Shown here: positions 35,458-47,106 of the stretch, one piece after another
Layout of the letters: the number at the start of each line of letters is the position of its first letter
How positions within the stretch are numbered: position 1 is the stretch's first letter
NCBI GenBank assembly: GCA_021234155.1
Contig: JAJEKV010000001.1
Coordinates: 29,278,177-29,342,176 of the forward strand
Source: Isoetes taiwanensis
Taxonomy: Eukaryota; Streptophyta; Lycopodiopsida; Isoetales; Isoetaceae
Direction of reading: 5' to 3'
Length of the DNA: 64,000 bases
Position numbers and translations under genes: made by a program
The notes under the pieces: generated by a model
What the model saw: the letters and a program-made list of their open reading frames with translations, nothing else
The model's database searches: none
Told to the model about the DNA's origin: nothing

Positions 35458-36730
35458 AATGCTTAAATGATCCACTTCTTCAACTTTTTCATGAGTAACC
35501 TCTTAAAACCATGGCCTAGCTTTGCAAAACTATAAAATACGGCATATTCTTGGAATATACGGGCCAAAATACGAAATTGTATCGCGCTATTTTCAGAAAA
35601 AATACAGCCGAGAACCCTAAATTTCTGCTTCCATCTCGAATCATGCCGGATTTGGCTCCATAGCCCTCGAAACTTACCTATTTTCACCTTCCCGCCCTCT
35701 AAGAACCGAATAAACCCATCAATCAAGGCTAAGATTAAGTAAACATTTGAATATTAAGCTATACAGGGGATTCGACAAAAGAACTTTCTTGAAGGCCCAG
35801 AAGCGATCAAACCTTACAGTTATCATTACTAAGCATGACTTGAAGGATTTTTGAAGACTCACGAGTACTCCCCGTCGGATCAAAGAGATTTGGTGAATTT
35901 ATCTTCTAAAATTATTTGATGACCTGAAATTGATATTTTCTTACATTTGAAGTCTTGAAGTATCATTACCCATTATTATTATGATTGATCTACCTCTATA
36001 TCAATGAAAAATTGATGCCAAGTTGAAGAAATTCTCTACGATATGATTTTTGTCAATTTTGTCTTCCAAAATATCCCTGTATTCTTAATTGCTTTTGGTC
36101 CGGGTTGCCCTCAATCTTTGATATACACGAGACCCTTATGCTTTGAAAAAACCAAAAAATTCCATTTACAACTCGAGTTAAGAAAAATTGCATTCTGTTT
36201 TTTACTGTTCTTGACTGTATGTTGCAAAATCTGAATGCAAAAATATCTATGAGCATCCAAATAAAGATCTGACATCATGTCCACACTCCAGAATGCTCTT
36301 GTGATGTATTGGCTTTGAAACTTCTCAAAAAAATGATCAGAAACTCTAGTTCCATTTTCCTAATCACTGTTTTACAGTTTTGACTGCCATTGACCAATTT
36401 TTGACCCCACTTTAAGCTTGAATATTTCCCAAAATAATGATCTGACTTGGTCAGGAGTTTCACCATCAGCTCCCAGCAACTTTTTTGTGCCAGTCTAAAT
36501 CATCTGACCCAAGTATTCAATTCATTATCATTTTGCTACATCAATTTGAATCAAGGCTCCATTTTTCTAGAAATGGGAAAGGTATGGGAACTTTGAGTTT
36601 TGGCTTTTTGATAGATTTATCTTCCATAGACCGATCACCTTAAGTGATCTGGAGGTCCTAACCCCAATTTGAGTCTATACTCAAGTTGGCTTATTGAAGT
36701 TGACCTTTGAAGCCAGGTTCAGGGTCAACA
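35458..36730 (+). repeat. Gypsy 3' LTR, 5'-truncated
   Basis: The LTR begins abruptly at gcttaaatgatcc, corresponding to 26007 in the 5' LTR, and ends agggtcaaca at 36730, followed by gtatc. About 660 bp of LTR are missing. It aligns with 56021-57290. Confidence 0.9.
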
Positions 36731-36735
36731 GTATC

Positions 36736-36935
36736 CTCGATTTAATTGTTGGTTTTTTATTGCATTGCAACTGCTTCTGCCACAACTGGGGAATGAGTCT
36801 CTAGAAACAGTCTAGAAGTTTAACCTTTTTGCCTAATGCACGTGTCCTATGGCAATCTAGATTTCAAAAGGGTTAATTTGTGGCAGTCATCTTTGTTGCT
36901 AACCATTTTGAATCTAATTTCTATGTTGTTTCCTC
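36736..36935. other. Host flank of the gypsy element
   Basis: It matches 57296-57499 in the duplicate. No gene is seen. It is interrupted at 36940 by the TIR element. Confidence 0.7.
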
Positions 36936-37419
36936 CAAAAACAAGGTTGCATATTAAACGGGAGTGTTGCAGAACTCCCGTTTGAAGATTCCCTTCTAAA
37001 AAATGTATTAACTATTTGAAATGGCCCTTTTTGGGGTTAAGTCCAGAAAATCATGGCAATTACAATTTAATATGTGTTATTTTAACCCAATTTGTTTTTT
37101 TTAACCATTGGGTCAATATATCAACCACTTGAAATAGCAGTTTTAGGGGTTATTCTCAAAACATAATGATGATTATGATTTAGTGTATGCTATTTCAACC
37201 ATATTTATTATTCTTGCTATTGGATAATTGTGAACACACCACAAAAATAGGTTATTTTGCAACATATCACAAGTTAAATTACAAGCAGTAAAACAGAAAG
37301 TGCAACATGAGAAAAAGAAATAAACATAAAGTTTTCTAGTGTGAAGAAGAAGCAAAAGCACTAGAGCATGCTAAATCTATCTACAGAAGAACCTAATCAG
37401 TATTGTTGGCTTTTGTACA

Positions 37420-37505
37420 CTATTCTAGAATAGGATTGTCGATTGCTCGTGCACTCTTGCGCTATTCCGGAATAGGATCTTGCATTGTTATGCTATTCCA
37501 GAATA
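37420..37505. repeat. Palindrome cluster, left part of the TIR element
   Basis: Three sites: ctattctagaatag (37420-37433), ctattccggaatag (37462-37475), ctattccagaata (37493-37505). They are related to the clusters at 39335 and 40986. Confidence 0.75.
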
Positions 37506-39181
37506 CAAATCGAGAGCCATATTTTGAATCAGCCGCACCACACCTTGTATTTAAATTGTCATCTAACATGTCAGTTCTTGTTTAATTATGAAGGTCGCAA
37601 CTAATGCACACCAAAAAACATGTTTTGTGTGTTCTAATATCAAAGACTTGTATCCACTTCTCCTCATCTCTAAGGACTGGCATATACAACAAAACCATCA
37701 TGTACATCATAACCATGTTTGTAGAGAAGAAGAAAATACAATAATGTTGTTCTCAGTTTTTAGAAAGATTCAAAACAAGGGCGAAATATTGCCACCTAAG
37801 AAAGATGAAATGCTAGCGGTGATAATTTTCACTCAATATACATCCACATTCATGATTTTAAGATATGTACAAAATGGCATTTGATACGTGATTTATTGTA
37901 TTAGTTTGTTGTCTTTATAATAAATTCACAAACAATTGATGCATATAAAATTGCTTTCCTATCTCTCAGATACAAAGAGATCTACTGTAATTCAATTGAA
38001 TAGATCTCCTGCTAGATGTTTTGTAACTAGCGAACTACATTTGAAGTTATTTCCTTTGCACAAAGATAGAAGTTGTGGACAAATCCACAAGACCTTGTCT
38101 ACAACTCTTAAAAGCAGATTTTGTAGATAAATCATCAACTTTGCTTTGGCTCTGACCTTAACAACTTTATCCATTTCACAAACTCAAACTAGGCATGCTG
38201 GGGTTTACTCTTTTGTTGCATTGTTTAAAATAAATAATGGGTAAGTGTTGAACTGAAACCATCTCAAAGTTGTATATATAAGCTGCTTTGCAAAAGTTGT
38301 CAATGCCTTTCAAGGCCTCAAATGGCTAAGTGTTTTGCCCACTCTTGATTGTTCTTACAAAAGATCAGGAGGACTTTGGTGTAGAATTGGAAAATTGCAA
38401 GACAATGACTTTTCAATCATGAAATCAAGATATGGTTTCACCTTAGAGCTTTGAAGCTGTACACCTTGAATTTTAAGCAATCGATTGTGATAGGAGTTGC
38501 ATATACATCCCATTCGATTGTATGGAATCTAAACAAGCTTACGCTTGTTCTCTCTGCAAAACCATGTTAACAAGCTCGCACTCCAATAACATCCTTATTC
38601 CGCCTACTTCATGAAGCGAGGGATGTCTTTGCCATTTTCAATGCAAGATACTCGATTTGTTTGAAAAAATGTTCTAAATTCATCGGTGATAACACCATGC
38701 TCCAAATCCAATGCGAAGCGTATTGCTTATCTCTGCATCCATCATTTATTGTGTTATAATACAATCCCTTATTGAGAAAAGAGTATCTTTGTGTAGATAA
38801 TTACCTTTATTTGCTCCATATTAGGGAATGTGCTTTCGGCATGCTAAGCATATAAGTCGACCACAAACCACGAGGTTTCGATTCTAAAATCAAAAGCTTT
38901 TCTTTAAACAAAGTGACACATTCACAATAGCACAACATAAGCGAAGTCTTACTCCAAGTCTTTTCATACGATAGAAAACGTGAGAAAAGTTTTGGCATTA
39001 GAGGAAACGATAGAAGCTGATTACGGCAAAATCGTCAAGCATTGGAGGAGCCAAAAGGATTTTTCAGGAGGATTGTACCGGTGCAACCCGGTGCATCGCA
39101 TCTGTCCCTTGCTTTCAGTGAGAACCGTCGGGCGGCTTAATCTCTGTCCCAACCCTAAACTACACGAAACTGGCAAATAAA

Positions 39182-39330
39182 ATGGAAACGGACTTTCAAG
39201 ATCAATATCGATCGCGCCATGGCTTATCTTGCAGCCCGAAACAATGCCAAGGCCATTGTGAAAGTGAAATGGGAGCTCGAGATCGGAAAGGAGAGATCGC
39301 CTTGATCAAGACCTTGAAAAAAAAACATCA
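39182..39330 (+). pseudogene. Possible captured 5' exon of a host gene
   Basis: Upstream (39100-39180) is GC-richer than its surroundings and holds a telobox-like aaccctaaac (39151-39160), common in leaders of plant housekeeping genes. An ATG at 39182 opens METDFQDQYRSR; another frame of the same stretch reads AMAYLAARNNAKAIVKVKWE and stops soon. I do not recognise the protein. It could be a captured exon with one indel, or chance. Confidence 0.25.
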
Positions 39331-39334
39331 AAAC

Positions 39335-39367
39335 GTATTCCGGAATACAAAGTGTATTCCGGAATAC
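39335..39367. repeat. Two perfect 14-bp palindromes
   Basis: gtattccggaatac occurs at 39335-39348 and again at 39354-39367, in the middle of the TIR element. Confidence 0.85.
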
Positions 39368-40392
39368 ATTTCCCACTTATGATTTGTGACCCAAACCCGG
39401 TATCCCTGTTTTAAAAAGAAAAAAATCAATATCCCCTTTTTTTTTTAAACTACAACCCTGTATCCACACAATAAAATAAAATAAAAAATTGAAAGGTCAA
39501 CACCGCCAAAAAAATCTAGTTGTTGCACCCAAACCAAAGGGGGTTTAAGGGGGATTTTAATTTAAATGTGTTGGACCCAATAGTTGTGTTAATTAATGTC
39601 AATGGTAGTTATGTGTTGGTTGTTAATGTCAATGGTTGTTATGTGTTGGGGGATTTAATTTTTATATGTTGGATGTTAATGGTTTGTGTTGCAAAAAAAA
39701 ATTTTTGGCCCCTTCGGGGCCTTAGGGACATCCCCCCCCCCCGTGTGACAAAAAATTTAGAATTCAAACCAGAAAAAAACTAGAATTCCTTTGAGGCTTT
39801 CATCACCTGTAGCTTTTGAATTTCATCACAATAAAACAAATAGAACATAAGTAAAAGTTACCATAAAGATAGAGCGGATTGATCCCATTATTAAAGAAAG
39901 TCATAAAGTTTGCAACACCCATACACAAACATTTTTTGAACTAGAATTTAATAGCGACCTTTGGCCTCCATGGATTCTTGTGGTGAGAAACCAAAGTGGG
40001 AAACTTTTTGCTTGTTAGCACAAGGATCTAGAAGCCTTGGAATTTGCTTAATAAGCGCCTCAAAATCTAAATTGCATGGTAATTTTTGCAAGCTTCATTG
40101 AATGAGCCATAAAACAATATCCAATAAGCGCAATCGTGTATTAATCGGTGGTAGAATGTGAAAGCCTACAAAACCCGGCCGAAAAATTGATGTTTTAGCA
40201 TAGATAACTTAACCAAACATATCCATATCATACACTATCAAAAGATCTCAGAGAGAGCTTTCCAGCATAATAAAAATCATCTCAAACAGAGCTACGGATC
40301 AAAAGTTATGATAAAAATGTGTTGGCGGAAAGCGCACTACATGCGCCCTTCAAGCCCTTCATGTGCCCATTATGCACCACACACACAAAAGA

Positions 40393-40690
40393 GGGCTTTT
40401 GTTGTGAGCCATTGGTTGTTGACCATTATGCACCACACGCACAAAAAAAGGGCTTTTGTTATGAGCCATTGGTTGTTGACCATTGGAAAAAAAAAAAAGG
40501 CTAAAATCAATGGCTCGAGAAATGGTGCACTCTAGATATGCGCATTAGGGCTTTTGTTGTGAGCCATTGGTTGTTGACCATTATGCACCACGCGCAAAAA
40601 AAGGGCTTTTGTTGTGAGCCATTGGTTATTGACCATTGGAAAAAAAGGCTAAAATCAATGGCTCGAAATGGTGCACTCTAGATGTACGCA
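40393..40690. repeat. Nested tandem repeat
   Basis: A unit of ~155 bp occurs twice. Each unit itself holds two copies of gggcttttgttgtgagccat and ends with atggtgcactctagat. Inner copies start near 40393, 40449, 40551 and 40605. Confidence 0.8.
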
Positions 40691-40985
40691 TTAGTACATC
40701 CATTTGAATACATCACGAAATCATAGGAAAACCTTAGTGAAAAGCGTACAAAAACACAAAGAAAACCCCCTGTTATTATGCTACATATTCATTTCGCTAA
40801 TCCCTTCAGTACTTAGAACTATGTTCCTATATCCCCAAATAAAAAAACAAATAAAGTCGCAAGGTCCTTGAATCAAGCTGAAACAAAAAAAAAATTGTAA
40901 GGTCGGTGAAAATGCGAAAACTTCGAAAAACACGGAAAATTGCAAGGTCCTTTGTTGACTCTCGAGAAACTTATACAGAAAAAGT

Positions 40986-41190
40986 GTATTCCAGAATACA
41001 CTTTGGATTTAGAGCAAAACCAAAAGTGTATTCGGAATACACCGACTTTAAGAAAAGCAAAAGTGTATTCGGAATACATACATTATCCTCGAATAGCAAA
41101 AGTGTATTCCTAAATACAATTTTGGTACTTTCAAATATTATATCATTAAAAAATAACTCATTGTACCCTAAAAGTACGTTTTCTGGAATA
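40986..41190. repeat. Palindrome cluster, right part of the TIR element
   Basis: Sites: gtattccagaatac (40986-40999), gtattcggaatac (41028-41040 and 41065-41077), gtattcctaaatac (41103-41116), and a half site ctggaatac near 41180. Most are preceded by aaaagt. They lie 300-500 bp from the right TIR. Confidence 0.75.
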
Positions 41191-43689
41191 CAATCCAAGC
41201 TAACAAAATGTTGTGTAGGACGTACACTTAAATTAGTGGTTTTCTCTAAAAACACACTTCAGATAAATTCTAATTGTTAGGAAAAGTGTCACTTTGACAC
41301 AGTCAATTTTCTCTTTGCACAAAAAAATGATTGATTTTGGGGGGGTCAAAATGCAATTTTATGACCAAAATAAAATTTTTACCTCATTTTAGCTCTTTCT
41401 TTGGGGAAAAAAGGAATCTTTGAGGAATATTCCTTTTGCTCCCGTTTCAATGATTTGCTCCCGTTTATAATGCAACCTTGTTCAAACACCTCTCTTTCAA
41501 ATATTTGTTGGACTTGCAAACTATCTTTTTGTCTTGCAGGTCTATCTTTACAATTTGGAAAGAATGTCAACATCTCCTGCCGTGGTGCTTTGGAAGCAAC
41601 ATGTAAGGAAGTTTATTTCCTCCAAACATCTCTCTTTCAAAGATTTGTTGTTGCTTTTCAAGTGGGATGACATATAGCACATTAGCATAATAGCCTTGCC
41701 AATATTCTGTTGCATTGCATGTATGGGAAAAAGGAATTCAAACTTAGCTGGTAATGGTATCGTACCTTGCCCAAGAGAGAATTTTATAGCTCCATAGGCA
41801 AAAGGCAAATACTAATTAGCTGAGGTTATGGGCTCATTAATTCTGTGTTTAACATACTTCTTCAAATGATCTTATATGGTTTTTAAATCGGTACCTTGGC
41901 TTAATCATTATTAAATACAATAGTCTCATCTTATTGCTCCAGAAAGATATATTAATGGTGTGTCCCTATCTAGATAAAGACAAAAAGCATGCAAGCCATA
42001 ATGCGAGAATCTGTGGAGACAAATACATGGATGTTTCCTGAAGTTGTTTGGGTTTGTCCTCTTAAGGATATAGCTATTAGTCCCTTTACTTTGTGCTTTT
42101 GGTGGGTAGTGTACACATCTCATCTTCAAGATAAATTTCCATGCATAAATTGAAAGAAATTGTTTCTGTATGCTCTTCCTCATAAAGACTTGGGATTATC
42201 AATAGACATTTGCATTTATTTTGCGTTTAACAGTTTCCCTTCAATTTGAAGATATAGTACATACAAAGCTCTTAGGTTTCAAGAAGTTGATTCATTTTAT
42301 CTCTTTGTGTCGAGTTGCACAAGGCTATATCTCATTCTCCTTTCATTCTATTTCGTTTATAAATTTATGACCATATAACTAGCATGGTCTCGATACTGAT
42401 TTGTGAAAACACTGGAGGGAATACATGTTATTTTTAACAGGTTAATATTGCAGCTATTGACGTTTGCAGGTGGCCATAGTTTCTTCTACATCATAATCAG
42501 GGTCATGCAATTACAGTTGGAGAGGTAAGGTTCCTCATTACATGATTAAAGTTTCCTCGAGTGAGATTCGATTTTGCTTTATGGTTTTTAAAAGCTTTTC
42601 CTCTATTTGAACAATGAGACGATGTTGTGTCGGCGCTTCAAGTGTACATCCTTACTGACAAAAACCACGACAACTTAGCGAATATGAGATGCAACTTCTA
42701 GCGGGTGACATTCTTTATTTTAACTTTGTGTGCATCAGATATCTATGCAAAGAGATTGTCATGATGTCTAGAGATGCAAAGGATATTCGATGTCTCTTTT
42801 GTAGAAACTTACAGTATCAATGGTGCAGGAGCCGTGTTTTTTAATTATGGACCACAGCCAGAGCATGCCGGAGTGGTTTCTAGAATGTGTGAAATTTGTG
42901 GCACAAACTGCTTCAAGGCTTTTAGAGACCACAACGAGAGCATCAGAGTGGTTTCTAGAACGTATGAGATTTATGGCACAATCTGCTTCAAGGTTTTAGG
43001 TACTATTAACAAACGATGTTTCCAACCTTGAATATGAGGTTTGTTAGTCTTTGAATATCTGTATATGCAAGAATTCTTTGCCGTGATAATATGAAGTTAT
43101 AAATCAGGCCAAACCAGTGAGCTTACAATATAGATGTTGATATGAGCGGATGTATGTCGAGATCAGGATCGTCTTGAAGTTTGCAGCTTTATGGCAGCTT
43201 CATTCTTATCTTCTAAGATTCGTGCTTATTTTCTTCCATAGGCAACAACTCATGGTGGCATTTGTTAAAATATATACGATGTGGTGTTTGTTGCTATGCA
43301 TAGAATCTCAATTATATATAGGTTGTCTAAATTCTTTATATACATGCAATGGGATGCACTGCAAGCCAAAATGCATTTGCAAATAATTTCAAGTGATCAT
43401 GCATTGACATAAGATGCAGCACGTTGGATTCAAGCAATCATGTATTGATATATCTAAAATGTGTTTGAGTATTTATGGAAAACAAGTCCATAGCTATTGT
43501 GATTACAGAACTTGATAATATGCTCTCCTGCTCATCTCGGATATACTCATCTCAATTATAGTCATTAGCAATTTCTTCTTTGTTTCTGTTTGTCAAAATT
43601 GGTTAACTACCTATTCTCCATGTTTCTAGAATTCTATAATGTATAAAGCTCATAATGCAAGCTATAAATCTCATAATGCAATCTCAAAT

Positions 43690-43716
43690 GGGAGAAGGAA
43701 GGAAGGAAGGAAGGAA
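43690..43716. repeat. (GGAA)n microsatellite
   Basis: About five ggaa units; the duplicate copy (60362-60370) has none. Confidence 0.9.
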
Positions 43717-44009
43717 AAAAGTTAAACTAAACATGAATGGTTGTTGCACAGTTGCATGCATATGATAATTTTTGAAGTTTAATAGGGCTTTAGTGAGACC
43801 TTTGTTTTACCTTCAAGCCCATGGGGTAGAGGCTCTAGAATGTAAACTATAGCCTATAGCTATAGCCTAAATAATGCAAATAAGCTAAAGTGATCCAAAT
43901 AAGCTATAGTTTGCACCCAGCCTTTTTACGTAATATAAAATGAGATGCCCATAAAATAAGTGTTTTCCTTGCCTCTACATGTTGGAATAAACAATACCTA
44001 AGCATGCCC

Positions 44010-44325
44010 CTTATCCCCACCTTTCGATCACCATATTATATTTAGCAATAAAGGAAAGTAGATACAAAATTGTAAATATTTTTGGAATCAACCATATGAA
44101 AGACAATTGAACAAGGTAAGAAAAATGTCTAATTTATGCACATTTCATGGGAGGAATAACACTTTGGAATGATTGTCCCCTTATCCCCACCTTTGGATCA
44201 CCATATTATATTTAGCAATAAAAGAAAGTAGATACAAAATTGTAAATTATGAGTTGCAATTGAACAAGGCAAGAAAAATGTCTAATTTATGCATATTTCA
44301 TGGGAAGGATGACACTTTGGAATGA
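44010..44325. repeat. ~165-bp tandem duplication
   Basis: Two copies begin ccccttatccccaccttt and share atttagcaataaa and catttcatggga. The second copy here has a ~20-bp deletion that 61730-62050 does not have. Confidence 0.8.
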
Positions 44326-44398
44326 GGGTGTTATGCCCTATTTATATAACAATTAAGGCTGCAGAGCCCTTAGATTATTATAATAGGGCATAACACCC
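44326..44398. repeat. 73-bp foldback with 16-bp arms
   Basis: gggtgttatgccctat (44326-44341) is perfectly inverted at 44383-44398. It may be a tiny MITE or a folded RNA; no TSD is clear. The duplicate is 62058-62129. Confidence 0.8.
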
Positions 44399-44764
44399 AA
44401 GTTCTATGGTCTTATCGCCTTGACACACCCCGAGAGTTTTTGGTCTTTTTTTCTTTGTTTTTTGCCATCCCGCATAGCAACCTAGGTGTTTATTGATATC
44501 TTATCCATATTTTATGAGTGGGTAATAGGAATCCATCCAATAATTAAGATTTGGTCCCAGCTATAACACTTGAGGAAAGTGTGTTATGATCCAACAGATT
44601 AAAGACTGAAGGAAAATAAGTGCATCTCCACAATCTCATCACAGCTATTAATGAGGATATAACCGTTCATGAAATCTTTGCCTTTATGGTTTTGCATGTT
44701 CTATCGTCTAGAACCTACATAAAATCATAACGTAGATTCAAAGCTTCCCTTGCCAGCATGGCGT

Positions 44765-46260
44765 GGATAACTAGGGTGCTTCTCACAATTGCAATACAGG
44801 GTATGAAAGACATTAGGCTGAATAATAATGTTGTTCATCAAAGAATTCATACACGAGCATATATGGATAAAAATTGACAAAACCTATTTGTTGTAATTGC
44901 ACATAAAGACATTTGCTGCATCCAATATCTTCCTTGGAACTCAAGATAGTGTTACTTCCAAGTTTTCTTGCATTTGCTGCATCCAACAAGTACAATATCT
45001 TCCTTGGCCCTCATGGCAGTGCCGCTTTCAAGTTTGACTCTATATACTAACATTTGCTCTACACATCATCCATTGTCTCCTCGGAATCATTCATGAGTTT
45101 GTCTTACATAAGACTTTAGATTTTTTGGAAAAAAAATGCCTATTGCTATTTCAATACATAAACCAATAAATTCATTTGTGCCACCTATAAATGCATAAGT
45201 TCGAATATAATACAATGAATTATCATGTTAGGGCAACTCAATGCACCTAATATCAAGACTTCATTACATGTAAGTACATCTACAACTTCATTGTGCCTTG
45301 CAATACAACCTTACTTATGCCCGGCAACGCCGGGCACCTTTACTAGTGTGTATATATAGAGTTCGTCGCCAGATCTTATTCTTTGCCATGAATTTTCCCT
45401 CAAAAAGCCTTGAGGGGGGGATTTTTTTTAACCGGCGATAGTATGCCTGCTTTGCACTCTTGTATTAGGTCCCATAGGCGATTGACCTCCATGGATGCTA
45501 AAAACATTCAATTCAATTCAATTCTTTTCAGATTTTGTTTTGAATTCGATATTAAGGATAACTAGGGTGCTTCTCACAATTGCAATACGGGGGTATGAAA
45601 GACATTAGGCTGAATAATAATGTTGTTCATCAAAGAATTCATACGAGCATATATGGATAAAAATTGACACAACCTATTTGTTGTAATTGCACATAAAGAC
45701 ATTTGTTGCATCAATATCTTCCTTGGAACTCAAGATAGTGTTACTTCAAGTTTTCTTGCACATAGAAACATTTCTGCATCCAACAAGTACAATATCTTCC
45801 TTGGCCCTCATGGCGGTACGCTTTCAAGTTTGATTCTATATACTAACATTTGCTCTACACATCATCCATTGTCTCCTCGGAATCATTCATGAGTTTGTCT
45901 TACATAAGACTTTAGATTGTTTGGAAAAAAAAAATGCCTATTGCTATTTCAATACATAAACCAATAAATTCATTTGTGCCACCTATAAATGCATAAATTC
46001 GAATATAATACAATGAATTGTCATGTTAGGGCAAATCAATGCACCTAATATCAAGACTTCATTACATGTAAGTACATCTACAACTTCATTGTGCCTTGCA
46101 ATACAACCTTACTTATGCCCGCAGCGCCCGGCTGCTACTAGTGTATATATTTATGCGGTTTGTCAGCAGATCTTATTCTTTGCCATGAAATTTCCCTCGA
46201 AAAGCGATGCTAAAAACATTCAATTCAATTCAATTCTTTCAGATTTTGTTTGAATTCAAT
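44765..46260. repeat. Two tandem ~790-bp units with Helitron end
   Basis: Units start ggataactagggtgcttctc at 44765 and 45556. Each contains a Helitron-type 3' terminus followed by ~200 bp ending in attcaattcaattc. The same pair is in copy B (62497 and 63267). Confidence 0.85.
45319..45346 (+). mobile_element. Canonical Helitron 3' terminus
   Basis: gcccggc-aac-gccgggc is a perfect 7-bp hairpin, then acctttactag, with CTAG at 45343-45346 followed by T. This matches the 3' end of plant Helitrons. A degenerate version ends at 46141. I could not find the 5' TC end. Confidence 0.75.
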
Positions 46261-46847
46261 ATTAATGTATTACCTTTTATTATTCGGGGAGTAAAGGGAA
46301 TTACATATTAACTTATCATTTCACATTTAATATTTTTGTTAGATTAAGTAGCTTCGGATATTATTTCTCCCAATAGCGGCGTAAGATTGATGGGTTAGTG
46401 TGAGCTTATCTATGCGATTATACACTACCCAAATAGGAATCAATCTTCGTGAAGGATTTGGTTCGGCTTTTGTGCTCCGACTCCGTCGACATGCGCAGTC
46501 CAGTTTTTATGATCCAAGTTGAAGGGGGATATCTATATCAGATCGGATACGTTCTAATCAAGGCCATGAATATTTCCACGATAAACAAATTACTCACATT
46601 CGATTTGATGGTCAAAGGCAAAATTGAAGCTGGATAGTGAGAATGTATCTTTGGAGATGGAAATAATGTTGAATATGCCTCCCAAGTTATCCAGAACATA
46701 AAGATATGTTAGCGTAATTTATTAAAGTCATTCATTCTGATGCCACATCACAACTTGGGGAACTTTTGCAATGAGGGGGAATTGCAAATAGAGGAAGGGG
46801 TGGTGTAAGAGGAAATGCAGCAATCAACCTAATCCAAGAATTTCCTT
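46261..46847. other. Non-coding stretch
   Basis: AT-rich. A 62-codon ORF at 46449-46637 has no recognised features. Nothing else supported. Confidence 0.4.
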
Positions 46848-46960
46848 TTAGTTTCATGAATGTTTAAGCCACATTTCAAAGGGCAATGAATACCATATTC
46901 AAGGATCGCCTTCCTTTTTATTTGAAGTGTTTTTGAATGATTTATGCTTAAATACTTCTA
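46848..46960 (+). pseudogene. Gypsy reverse transcriptase relic
   Basis: Translation gives ATFQRAMNTIFKDRLPFYL and, after a frame change, EVFLNDLCLN. These match the RT fingers-to-YxDD region at 30460-30540, including the Asn in place of the first catalytic Asp. Only ~110 bp survive, upstream of a type-2 LTR fragment. Confidence 0.75.
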
Positions 46961-47106
46961 CTAAGAGATCATTTTCCTTATCTGACAAGAATTTGTTCTA
47001 TGATTTATGATAAATACTTTTACTAAGGATCATTTTGCTTATCTGGCAAGATTTTTATCGATCTCAGGTGGATGATAAAAATCATTCTTTCTTTCTATGT
47101 ATAGGT

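Larger units (their letters stand above)
25343..36730 (+). mobile_element. Ty3/gypsy retrotransposon (Tat-like), interrupted by hAT
   Basis: The 5' LTR begins tgttg at 25343 and the 3' LTR ends caaca at 36730. TSD gtatc is at 25338-25342 and 36731-36735. Order: LTR, gag with three CCHC knuckles, protease, an added RNase H, RT, native RNase H. At 31648 a hAT element begins; the integrase and the first part of the 3' LTR are missing between it and 35458. The related copy at 52.8-57.3 kb still has them. I found no convincing tRNA primer site after the 5' LTR. Confidence 0.9.
36940..41482. mobile_element. 4.5-kb TIR element with 4-bp TSD, superfamily unknown
   Basis: The left end aacaaggttgcatattaaac and the inverted right end aacaaggttgcattataaac form TIRs of ~25 bp (both continue gggag). 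TSD caaa stands at 36936-36939 and 41483-41486. The duplicate at 57499-57510 has a single caaa and no insert, so the boundaries are supported to the base. No transposase was found. The interior has imperfect internal repeats near 37020-37200, palindromes in three clusters, a possible captured exon and a tandem array. A 4-bp TSD does not fit hAT, MULE or PIF; some CACTA-like or Sola-like elements would allow it. Confidence 0.85.
41483..45840. repeat. Segmental duplication, copy A (downstream block)
   Basis: It aligns with 57500-63536 in the same orientation. No intact gene is seen; short ORFs such as 43150-43386 are conserved between copies only because the DNA is duplicated. A possible splice acceptor (tctttttgtcttgcag, ~41525-41540) and a 72-bp internal repeat (gtggtttctagaa, 42873 and 42945) hint at an old captured gene. 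Copy A lacks the insertions at 59479 and 60518. Confidence 0.85.

Noticed and set aside
35129-35470. 113-codon forward ORF
   Set aside because: It is created by the repeated gtcagattttcatgtgcttgg units; no known domain.
40393-40690. Regular repeats that might suggest a CRISPR array
   Set aside because: Only two large units with nested copies, no unique spacers of constant length, and a eukaryotic setting.
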